The notes under the pieces: generated by a model
Database searches by the model: none
What the model was told of the DNA's origin: nothing
Seen by the model: the letters and a program-made list of their open reading frames with translations, nothing else
Assembly (NCBI GenBank): GCA_033763635.1
Contig: JANRKG010000406.1
Span: 1 to 12,249, forward strand
Length of the DNA stretch: 12,249 nt
Source: JANRKG01 sp033763635
Lineage (GTDB): Bacteria > Cyanobacteriota > Cyanobacteriia > GCF-001939115
Direction: 5' to 3'
Translations under genes and position numbers: made by a program
Shown here: positions 1 to 6,446 of the stretch, one piece after another
Numbering within the stretch: the first letter of the stretch is position 1
Layout of the letters: each line of letters opens with the position of its first letter

Positions 1-42
1 CATCGGTCAGCAAGGCAGTTGGAGAGCTTGGGTAAAAGTTTG

Positions 43-74
43 ATGGGAATGGGTAATGGGCGATGGGTCATAGG
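43..74. repeat. Degenerate heptamer repeat, NNATGGG
   Basis: ATGGG occurs at 43-47, 49-53, 56-60 and 63-67, with a decayed copy (ATAGG) at 70-74, giving a period of 6-7 bases. Short tandem heptanucleotide repeats of this kind are common between genes in filamentous cyanobacteria. The function is unknown, and the array is short and imperfect. Confidence 0.6.
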
Positions 75-110
75 CATGAATACGAAAAATTCGCGATCGG
101 TATCAAAGTA

Positions 111-138
111 CCCTTACCTGTTGCCCCTTACCTGTGCC
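111..138. repeat. Two-copy 14-base tandem repeat
   Basis: The 11-mer CCCTTACCTGT is present at 111-121 and again exactly at 125-135. The full 14-base units (111-124 and 125-138) differ only near their 3' ends. It lies about 110 bases upstream of the hpsL start and could be a site for a regulator or simply an intergenic repeat. Confidence 0.65.
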
Positions 139-245
139 TGATTTGTAAATCAAAGACAAATTTTTCGGATGGGCATAGCAGTCGGGTGTCATGATCTCTT
201 AGGGTGTAGAGGGATTGACCACCAACCGAATGTCGTGTCTCTGAC

Positions 246-1916
246 ATGCAGAAATCAAAGAAAAAAGCAGGGAAGGGGAACTCCCAGAAAGATAATGCCA
301 AGGAAGCCCCAGTCCTAAGCCTGAAAGAACAACTGGCACAAAAACGACAAGCCATTCGTGAACGGAAGGAATTTATTCAGTTCACGACCATTATGGTGTT
401 TGCCTCGATCTTGTTGGGGGCGATTTTGTTTGCGGTCGGAGGGGTGAAGGCAGCGGGGCTGGCATCGGCAATTCCTGCCTTTGGCTATTCCTATAAATAT
501 CCCCGCAAGGCGCTCTGGGCTTTCATGATCTACATGCCTTTCGCTGGGAGTGTCACCTATGCATTGGGCGGAAATTCCCTTCTTCAACTTGCGAAGGATG
601 CGTTTTATGTTCCGGCCTTAGCGAGTCTTTTATTGAACTGGAAAAAGGAAAACAAAAAAGAAGCTTTCTGGAAGCCCAAAGAGATTTCTTCTACTTTATG
701 GCTCTTAATTGGAGTTTGTTGTTTAACCCTGTTTTTTGTGAATGGGGCACAACAAATGCGACCGGAGGGAGGGGATAAACCCTTCTTGTTGGGTTTATTA
801 GGGATGAAAGTTTTTCTGGGATATATTCCCCTCATCTCTGCCACTTATCATTTAATTCGCAGCCGGAAAGAATTTCTGTTTCTTTCTCGGTTGCATGTTG
901 TGTTGGTCATTGTCTGCTGTGCCCTGGCCTTTGTTCAATACATGATGTTGGAAACGGGGCGATGTCAGGGAACCAGAGGCTTGACTGGGAATCAGTTATT
1001 CCAGGCTTCGATCGAAGCGAGATGCTTTGTGGGGGGAGCGCTCCTGTATACTCCAGAAGAAGGGGTGATTCGGCTCCCTGGAACCTTTGTGGCTCCCTGG
1101 CAGTGGGGTTGGTTTTTAATTGCAAATGCTTACTTTAGCTTTGGGGCCGCCTTCAATGATCCCTCGATTCTGTGGCGGGGGATGGGGTTGCTGGCGATGG
1201 TGGTGGATACAGTTCTGGCGGTTATCTCAGGGCAGCGAATTGCGCTAGCCCTTGTGCCTGTTTCTTTTGCTATTCTGCTAGTGCTGACGGGGCAACTTGC
1301 CAACCTCAAGCGCTTTATTCCGATCGCAGTAGGATTAGCGGTGCTCCTTGGGGTCGGGTATGCCATGTTTCCGGATGTGGTGCAAGAACGGATTGATAGC
1401 TTTACTGGGAGATGGGAAGCGGCTCCTGCGGATGAGTTCATCCTTCACCAACTCGAATTTACCTGGAAGAACTTGAAAGGGTCTTTAATCGGCTTGGGGA
1501 TCGGGCGAGCCACAAACTCAGCCCGGATTTTTGGGGAAGTGACGTTAATTGAAACTTGGTTTCCCAAAGTCATGCACGAAATTGGCCCCGTCGGATTGAT
1601 TGCCTTTTTAATCTTTGTGTCCCATCTCACCTGGCTGACCTTTAGGGCGTATCGTGGAACGAAAGATCCTAACTTGCGAGGGTATGCAGCATCCTTCTGG
1701 GTATTTGTTCTGTTTATCAGCTATAACACTTACTACTATCCTCTAGATGTTGATCCTGTTGCGATCTACTACTGGATTTTCGCGGGAGCCTTACTCAAAT
1801 TACCTGTGATCGATCGCCAGGAGCGGGAGCTTCTAGAAGCCTCAGGAGAAGCCCCCCTCGATGGCAAAGCTGCCAAGAAAAAGCGGCTACAACAGCGGAC
1901 TGTTCCCGCATCCTGA
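246..1916 (+). CDS. hpsL: O-antigen ligase/Wzy-like membrane protein, hormogonium polysaccharide HpsL
   Basis: A 556-residue multi-span inner-membrane protein that probably polymerises or transfers lipid-linked repeat units on the outer side of the membrane. The first 45 residues are Lys-rich and cytoplasmic. Roughly 10-13 hydrophobic segments follow (about 48-66, 89-106, 150-166, 181-203, 213-231, 311-328, 331-350, 357-375, 445-466, 483-496, 506-519). A large hydrophilic loop lies at about 376-444, as in O-antigen ligase/polymerase proteins. The tail (about 530-556) is again basic. Runs such as YKYPRKALWAF and YYYPLDVDP match my memory of cyanobacterial HpsL. The ATG at 246 has no clear Shine-Dalgarno site, which is common in cyanobacteria. 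It is the first gene of a five-gene + strand cluster and is followed after 17 bases by a GT2 gene. The superfamily is fairly sure; the hps name is from memory, not a search. Confidence 0.85.
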   Translation: MQKSKKKAGKGNSQKDNAKEAPVLSLKEQLAQKRQAIRERKEFIQFTTIMVFASILLGAILFAVGGVKAAGLASAIPAFGYSYKYPRKALWAFMIYMPFAGSVTYALGGNSLLQLAKDAFYVPALASLLLNWKKENKKEAFWKPKEISSTLWLLIGVCCLTLFFVNGAQQMRPEGGDKPFLLGLLGMKVFLGYIPLISATYHLIRSRKEFLFLSRLHVVLVIVCCALAFVQYMMLETGRCQGTRGLTGNQLFQASIEARCFVGGALLYTPEEGVIRLPGTFVAPWQWGWFLIANAYFSFGAAFNDPSILWRGMGLLAMVVDTVLAVISGQRIALALVPVSFAILLVLTGQLANLKRFIPIAVGLAVLLGVGYAMFPDVVQERIDSFTGRWEAAPADEFILHQLEFTWKNLKGSLIGLGIGRATNSARIFGEVTLIETWFPKVMHEIGPVGLIAFLIFVSHLTWLTFRAYRGTKDPNLRGYAASFWVFVLFISYNTYYYPLDVDPVAIYYWIFAGALLKLPVIDRQERELLEASGEAPLDGKAAKKKRLQQRTVPAS

Positions 1917-1933
1917 CCTGATAGGACACCTCT

Positions 1934-2965
1934 ATGCAAGCCAAAACTGTCACCTGGCCTCGGATTTCCGTCATTGTTCCCACCTATGGTCGTGAGGAAC
2001 CCCTTCGCAATACCCTCAAAGATGTTTTGAACCAGGACTATCCTGATTTTGAAGTGATTGTGGTGGACCAGACGGCAACCCATGAGCCTGAAACCGAAGC
2101 CTTTTTAGCAGAACTGGCAAACGCCGGAAAAATTCGATTGTTCAAATTGTCCTGGGCCAGTTTACCGGGGGCACGCAATTACGCGATTCGACGATCGACG
2201 GGCAGTATTTTGCTGTTCATTGATGATGATGTGGTATTGCCCGAAGGCTACCTGCACAACCATGCCCGGAACTATCTGGAGCGATCGGAAGTGGGGGCGG
2301 TGGCCGGACGGGTCTTCGATCGCATGAAGTTGTCCGATGCTCGCAAAATTTCCCAGTCAGAGGAGGGGTTCACGATCGACTACCTGCCCAAGGAGGCAAT
2401 GGACCCAGGGATCGCCTGGTACTACATTGATTTGGTGAACACGGTCAAACCCCAACAGGTCATTTCCGCACGGGGGTGTAATATGTCCTTCCGGCGGGAA
2501 CTCTTTGAGAAGTACGGCCTGCACTTTGACGAACGCTTTCAGGGGAGTGCCGTGCGGGAAGAGTCGGATTTTTGCCTGAGTCTGCGACGAACTGGGTACA
2601 CCATCTGGTACGACCCGGAAGCTTGCCTGGTGCATCTGGGCGAAGAAACGGGGGGATGCCATGACATCAGCACTCGATCGCTGCGTTACCAGATCACCTT
2701 CTACCACAATCACTTTTTAATGGGTCTCAAAAATCTGACTCCGCTTCAGGCACTCCGGCTCTTTGCCCGCTTGTTTGACTGCCACGTTTTGGGAAATCCT
2801 CCCTGCTATAAGAGCGGTTCTCCCATCAAAGTTCTGACCCGTGCAGGGTTTTATACGTTGGGTTTTTTGAAGGCGATCGGAACCCAAATTAAAGGGATTT
2901 GGGATAGTGGGCAAATTTATACTCGACAAGATTTACCGGAAAATCAAAAGCAAGAAGTCTCCTAA
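1934..2965 (+). CDS. hpsN: Family 2 glycosyltransferase, probably HpsN
   Basis: A 343-residue GT2 enzyme (GT-A fold) expected to add a sugar from a nucleotide donor to a lipid-linked polysaccharide intermediate at the inner face of the membrane. The N-terminal nucleotide-binding strand ISVIVPTYGR is at 11-20. The metal-binding acidic triad IDDD is at 96-99. RGCNMSFRRE, typical of the acceptor side, is at 180-189, and REESDF (208-213) supplies the likely catalytic acid pair. The C-terminus (about 255-320) is moderately hydrophobic and may lie against the membrane, but there is no clear transmembrane span. AGGA lies about 10 bases before the ATG. The gene starts 17 bases after hpsL and is surely co-transcribed with it. 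The GT2 call is firm; the letter N in the symbol is from memory of the hps series and less certain. Confidence 0.88.
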   Translation: MQAKTVTWPRISVIVPTYGREEPLRNTLKDVLNQDYPDFEVIVVDQTATHEPETEAFLAELANAGKIRLFKLSWASLPGARNYAIRRSTGSILLFIDDDVVLPEGYLHNHARNYLERSEVGAVAGRVFDRMKLSDARKISQSEEGFTIDYLPKEAMDPGIAWYYIDLVNTVKPQQVISARGCNMSFRRELFEKYGLHFDERFQGSAVREESDFCLSLRRTGYTIWYDPEACLVHLGEETGGCHDISTRSLRYQITFYHNHFLMGLKNLTPLQALRLFARLFDCHVLGNPPCYKSGSPIKVLTRAGFYTLGFLKAIGTQIKGIWDSGQIYTRQDLPENQKQEVS

Positions 2966-3031
2966 ATTCTGATTTCGATGAAAAGTTTTACATAACCCCT
3001 TGTTCGGCTAGCCTCTTCTGATTATTTGGGT

Positions 3032-3038
3032 GGAGAAG
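3032..3038 (+). promoter_or_regulatory. Ribosome binding site of the GT8 gene
   Basis: GGAGAAG ends 6 bases before the ATG at 3045 and only 3 before the ATG at 3042. It therefore favours 3045 and argues against the upstream in-frame GTG at 3030, which has no such site. Confidence 0.6.
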
Positions 3039-3044
3039 TCAATG

Positions 3045-3899
3045 ATGAATGTTTTGTTTTGTTTCGATCGCAACTATGAACAACACTTTGGGGTTGCTGT
3101 GACTTCTCTGATTCTCAATAATGCGGCTCATTTACAGGGCATTTATATCATTACCGATCACATCAGTCCTGAGTTAAAAGCAAAATTAGAAGCGCTAACT
3201 CAAAAACACAAGGTTACTTTTTACCCGTATGAAATCGATGGTAAAAAGGCCGAGGTTGATAAGTTTAAGATATTTGCCCATGTCTCGGCTGCGGCTTGCT
3301 ATCGCCTATTAATTGCTGAAATTCTCCCCCCCGATCTGGAAAAAGTTCTCTATCTTGATTCCGATTTGGTTGTGAACGGAGATTTGTCAGAACTCTATAA
3401 CCTTGATGTCTCAAATTATCCTGTTGCTGCTTTTGGTGGAAAAGTTCGAACCACAAAACAAAGGCTTCAGTTAAAAAATGACTACTACTTCAATTCAGGG
3501 GTTTTGCTCATTAACCTGAACCTGTGGCGGCAGCAAAAAGTCGGTCTTCGGGCGATCGATATTATCAAAAACGATCCGGAATCTGTTTTACTTCCTGACC
3601 AGGATGCCATTAATAAAGTAGTTGATGGCAACTTCCTATTACTTGATAAAAAATGGAATTCCCAGGTTGATTCCTACGAATTTCAATCTCAAGTCGATGG
3701 GGATTCTGTCATTGTGCATTACATTGGTTCCCTGAAACCCTGGCAGGGCTGGTGTATGGCCCCTGAAAAGGATTTGTATTGGTCCTATTTGAAAAAATCA
3801 CCCTGGTCAGATGCGAAGGCAGAAAAGCCGAAAAATGTAAAAAAATTGGTGGCAGCGACTCGTTATTTGTTCCGCTATGCCCTCAGAAAACGCGCCTAA
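3045..3899 (+). CDS. Family 8 glycosyltransferase
   Basis: A 284-residue cytoplasmic GT8 enzyme, a retaining GT-A transferase of the LgtC/glycogenin type that commonly moves galactose or glucose from a UDP-sugar. All family landmarks are present: the N-terminal CFDRNYEQHFGVA strand, the metal-binding DSD at 105-107 within VLYLDSDLVVNGD, FNSGVLLINL from 149, LPDQD at 183-187, and the diagnostic HYIGSLKPW at 225-233. The end is basic (RYALRKRA). Two ATGs (3042, 3045) are possible; spacing from GGAGAAG favours 3045. Hand counts of several 60-base lines give 30-47% G+C, against mostly 52-65% in neighbouring polysaccharide genes. The gene is also bordered by the two largest gaps in the cluster (79 and 70 bases). 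This suggests later arrival in the operon. The donor and acceptor sugars cannot be read from sequence. Confidence 0.9.
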   Translation: MNVLFCFDRNYEQHFGVAVTSLILNNAAHLQGIYIITDHISPELKAKLEALTQKHKVTFYPYEIDGKKAEVDKFKIFAHVSAAACYRLLIAEILPPDLEKVLYLDSDLVVNGDLSELYNLDVSNYPVAAFGGKVRTTKQRLQLKNDYYFNSGVLLINLNLWRQQKVGLRAIDIIKNDPESVLLPDQDAINKVVDGNFLLLDKKWNSQVDSYEFQSQVDGDSVIVHYIGSLKPWQGWCMAPEKDLYWSYLKKSPWSDAKAEKPKNVKKLVAATRYLFRYALRKRA

Positions 3900-3969
3900 A
3901 TTGCTGCGAAATGAATATTCCAATCCTGCCTCGTTTGATTTTTTCATCCATCTCCCTCCCTTTTCCCCT

Positions 3970-5166
3970 ATGAGAATCTTAGTTGCCAGTCACACCTACA
4001 TCGTGGATCTCAACTGCGAAAAGTTTAGGGCACTGGCCCATCTGGAACCGGGAATTGAAGTGACGGTGGTGGTGCCCCAGCGCTGGAAACCGGGTGGGGT
4101 GCAAAATCGCCTCATTGAGACGCGCTCCTGGGCAGATGGTTCTTTCCGGGTCGTTCCCGTTTCCAATTTCAGCCAGAACAATCAAGGACTTCTCACTTTT
4201 GGTTTGGACCTGGTTTCCCTGCTGCGGGAGTTCCGGCCCCAGATTATCCAGGTAGAACAGGGGTCGAAAGCCCTGGCCTACAGCCAACTGATTACCCTCA
4301 ATCGCCTTCTGGGATTACGGGCTAAAAACTTCTTCTTTACCTGGTGGAATCTGCCCTATCGCCTCAAGTTTCCCATTTCCCTTCTGGAAGACTACAATCT
4401 TCGCCACACTCACGGTCTGGTCTCAGGAAATCAGGATGGGGTCGAAATTCTCAGGGAGCATGGATATCACGGTCCTGCCCAGGTGATGCCCCAGCTTGGG
4501 GTCGATGAATCCCTGTTTCGCCCCCAGCCCCAACCGGAACTTGCGGCCCAACTGGGGATTCAACCTGATGAGTTTGTGATCGGGTTTGTCGGGCGGTTTG
4601 TGGAAGAAAAGGGGTTGATGACCCTGGCGAAAGCCCTGGCAGGGTTGAAGGATCAGGCTCCCGGTCCCTGGAAATGTCTGCTCTTGGGTCGCGGTCCTCT
4701 CAAGGACTCCTTACAGGAATGGGCCAAAACAACAGGGTTGACCGATCGCCTCATCCTGGTGGAAAGTGTTGCCCACGACCAGGTGCCTCAGTACATCAAC
4801 CTGATGCATACCCTCGTGTTGCCCTCGGAAACCAGTTACCAGTTCAAAACCCTGACTTCGGTAGGCTGGAAGGAACAGTTTGGGCATGTGCTGATCGAAG
4901 CGATGGCCTGTCAGGTGCCCGTGATTGGGTCTGATTCCGGCGAAATTCCCTTTGTGATTGGTGACGCAGGGCTGACCTTCCCTGAAAAGAATGCAGAGGC
5001 TTTGCGGGATTGTCTGCACAAGCTGATGGCTCAGCCAGAGTTGAGAACGGACTTGGCAAAACGGGGATACGATCGCGCCATGACCCGCTACACCAATCGG
5101 GCCTTAGCACAGGAATTGCTAGCGTTTTACCGAGCAGTGCTGGCAACTGATTCAGGGAGGAAGTGA
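3970..5166 (+). CDS. hpsO: Family 4 glycosyltransferase, HpsO-like
   Basis: A 398-residue GT4 retaining glycosyltransferase with a GT-B fold (two Rossmann domains), probably acting on the growing polysaccharide repeat unit at the cytoplasmic membrane face. The N-terminal domain starts MRILVASHTY. The donor-binding domain begins near VIGFVGRFVEEKG (about 203-215). The EX7E motif is E302 to E310 in EQFGHVLIE, followed by GSDSGEIPFVIGDAGL for nucleotide-sugar binding. I place the start at ATG 3970. An upstream in-frame ATG at 3877 would add 31 residues, overlap the end of the GT8 gene by 23 bases and put an unfamiliar leader before the usual MRIL. No Shine-Dalgarno site precedes 3970; the upstream bases are pyrimidine-rich. 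The N-terminal region closely resembles HpsO as I remember it. Confidence 0.88.
   Translation: MRILVASHTYIVDLNCEKFRALAHLEPGIEVTVVVPQRWKPGGVQNRLIETRSWADGSFRVVPVSNFSQNNQGLLTFGLDLVSLLREFRPQIIQVEQGSKALAYSQLITLNRLLGLRAKNFFFTWWNLPYRLKFPISLLEDYNLRHTHGLVSGNQDGVEILREHGYHGPAQVMPQLGVDESLFRPQPQPELAAQLGIQPDEFVIGFVGRFVEEKGLMTLAKALAGLKDQAPGPWKCLLLGRGPLKDSLQEWAKTTGLTDRLILVESVAHDQVPQYINLMHTLVLPSETSYQFKTLTSVGWKEQFGHVLIEAMACQVPVIGSDSGEIPFVIGDAGLTFPEKNAEALRDCLHKLMAQPELRTDLAKRGYDRAMTRYTNRALAQELLAFYRAVLATDSGRK
5155..5160 (+). promoter_or_regulatory. Ribosome binding site of hpsP
   Basis: GGGAGG lies 8 bases before the ATG at 5169, inside the last codons of hpsO. It supports 5169 over the GTG at 5163, which sits only 2 bases away. 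The site lies within translated hpsO sequence, so the two genes are probably translationally coupled. Confidence 0.65.
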
Positions 5167-5168
5167 TC

Positions 5169-6371
5169 ATGCGGGTACTTCAAATCGTGCCTTCGATTTC
5201 CCTGGTGTATGGGGGGCCAAGCCAAATGGTAATCGGTCTCTCGGCGGCCCTTGCCGCTCAAGGGGTGGATCTGACGGTTCTTACAACAGACTCGAATGGA
5301 GATGTGGGACAGCCTCCCCTCGCTGTTCCCCTCGATCGCCCCGTTGCACAAGACGGCTACCAGATCCGCTACTTCCGCTGTTCCCCGTTTCGTCGCTATA
5401 AGTTTTCTCTGGATCTGCTGCAATGGCTGCACACCCACAGCCATGCGTATGACCTGGCCCATATCCATGCCCTGTTTTCTCCGGTAAGCACCATGGCAGC
5501 GACGATCGCTCGCTGGCGCAACCTGCCCTACCTGCTCCGGCCCCTTGGCACCCTGGACCCCGCCGATTTGCAAAAGAAGCGCCGCCTCAAACAAATCTAT
5601 GCCGCCTTCTTGGAACGGGCGAATATCGCGGGGGCTGCTGCGATGCATTTCACCAGTGACCAGGAGAGCAAGATTTCTGAACGGTTCGGGGCCACGAGCC
5701 GCGATCTGGTAATCCCCCTGGGAGTGTCCCTCCCTGCGGGATTTCAGGCAGATCAGCACCCTGAATCGGCGAATCAGATCCGGGCAAAGTATGGGATTCC
5801 GGCCGATCGTCCCCTGGTGCTGTTTATGTCTCGCCTGGACCCCAAGAAAGGATTGGATCTTCTGTTCCCGGCCCTGACATCCCTCCATCAAGAAGGGCTA
5901 GAGTTTCAGTTAATTCTGGCGGGAGCCAACCCCCAAGATCCGGGTTATGAAGACAAGATTCGATCACAGATTGCCCAGTCTCCCCTCTCTTCCTGTACGA
6001 CTTTGACGGGGTTTGTGTCTGGGGAGTTAAAGGCAACTTTGCTGCAAGCGGCGGATGTTTTTGTCTTGCCCTCCTACTACGAGAATTTTGGCATTGCGGT
6101 TGCTGAAGCGATGGCAGCAGGGATTCCGGTGGTGATTTCTGATCAGGTGCATATCTGGAATGAGGTGCAACAAGCAGAAGCTGGATGGGTGACTCCCTGT
6201 GAAGTGTCAGCCCTGACCCAAACCCTGCGATCGGCCCTTCCGGATGGACCAGAGCGGCAACGCCGAGGGAACCTGGCCCGTGCCTACGCCCTGGAACATT
6301 ACAGTTGGCCTGCCATTGCCCGACGGATGATTGTTGCTTATGAGGAGATTTTACGCGACCGTAAAGAGTAG
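5169..6371 (+). CDS. hpsP: Family 4 glycosyltransferase, HpsP-like
   Basis: A 400-residue GT4 enzyme of GT-B fold, the second GT4 in the cluster. The N-terminal domain carries SLVYGGPSQM (11-20), the glycine-rich loop typical of this group, and HIHALFSP at 98-105. The C-terminal donor domain starts around VLFMSRLDPKKGLD (217-230). The EX7E motif is E305 to E313 (ENFGIAVAE), followed by AMAAGIPVVISD. ATG 5169 lies 2 bases after the hpsO stop; an alternative GTG at 5163 would overlap that stop as GTGA. The strong GGGAGG site favours the ATG. It is the last gene of the polysaccharide cluster, and I see no terminator hairpin in the 75 bases after it. It matches HpsP as I remember it; the sugar it transfers is unknown. 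Confidence 0.88.
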   Translation: MRVLQIVPSISLVYGGPSQMVIGLSAALAAQGVDLTVLTTDSNGDVGQPPLAVPLDRPVAQDGYQIRYFRCSPFRRYKFSLDLLQWLHTHSHAYDLAHIHALFSPVSTMAATIARWRNLPYLLRPLGTLDPADLQKKRRLKQIYAAFLERANIAGAAAMHFTSDQESKISERFGATSRDLVIPLGVSLPAGFQADQHPESANQIRAKYGIPADRPLVLFMSRLDPKKGLDLLFPALTSLHQEGLEFQLILAGANPQDPGYEDKIRSQIAQSPLSSCTTLTGFVSGELKATLLQAADVFVLPSYYENFGIAVAEAMAAGIPVVISDQVHIWNEVQQAEAGWVTPCEVSALTQTLRSALPDGPERQRRGNLARAYALEHYSWPAIARRMIVAYEEILRDRKE

Positions 6372-6389
6372 GTTAACGAAGTTAGGTCC

Positions 6390-6420
6390 ATGACAGAAAG
6401 GATTTCTACGGGCATAGAAT
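6390..6420 (+). promoter_or_regulatory. Possible weak promoter for the histidine kinase
   Basis: TAGAAT at 6415-6420 resembles a -10 box, and ATGACA at 6390-6395 is a poor -35 with a 19-base spacer. It lies in the 75-base gap between hpsP and the kinase. The match is weak, and read-through from the polysaccharide operon is an equal possibility. Confidence 0.22.
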
Positions 6421-6446
6421 TTGATTAATGTAGCCGTCTCACTTTA

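Larger units (their letters stand above)
1..245. other. Left-edge spacer upstream of hpsL, no convincing gene
   Basis: This stretch holds no gene I can support. A + strand frame is open from the left edge to a TGA at 139-141, but its translation is low-complexity and reads through repeats, so I do not call it. The other two + frames stop at about 31-33 and 41-43, so the tail of an upstream gene could end there; it cannot be identified. The rest contains an ATGGG heptamer repeat, a 14-base tandem repeat and a small inverted repeat (ATTTGT at 141-146, ACAAAT at 156-161). I see no clear -35/-10 pair for the following operon. Its promoter presumably lies here or further left. Confidence 0.6.

Noticed and set aside
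1..141. A + strand open frame running in from the left edge
   Set aside because: It passes through degenerate heptamer and 14-base repeats and translates to low-complexity sequence, so it is probably non-coding.
230..247. A 5-bp inverted repeat (ATGTC, GACAT) across the hpsL start codon
   Set aside because: The arms are too short and the loop too long relative to the stem to claim a regulatory structure.
2987..3025. TTTACA followed by GATTAT as a promoter before the GT8 gene
   Set aside because: The spacer is 27 bases, too long for a sigma-70 type promoter, and no better -10 box is present.
3877..3969. An upstream ATG extending hpsO by 31 residues
   Set aside because: It would overlap the GT8 gene, the leader is not family-like, and GT4 proteins of this group start at MRIL.
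5127..5891. A 254-codon open frame on the minus strand opposite hpsP
   Set aside because: It lies fully antisense to hpsP and the end of hpsO, which show clear GT4 motifs, and its translation resembles no protein family.
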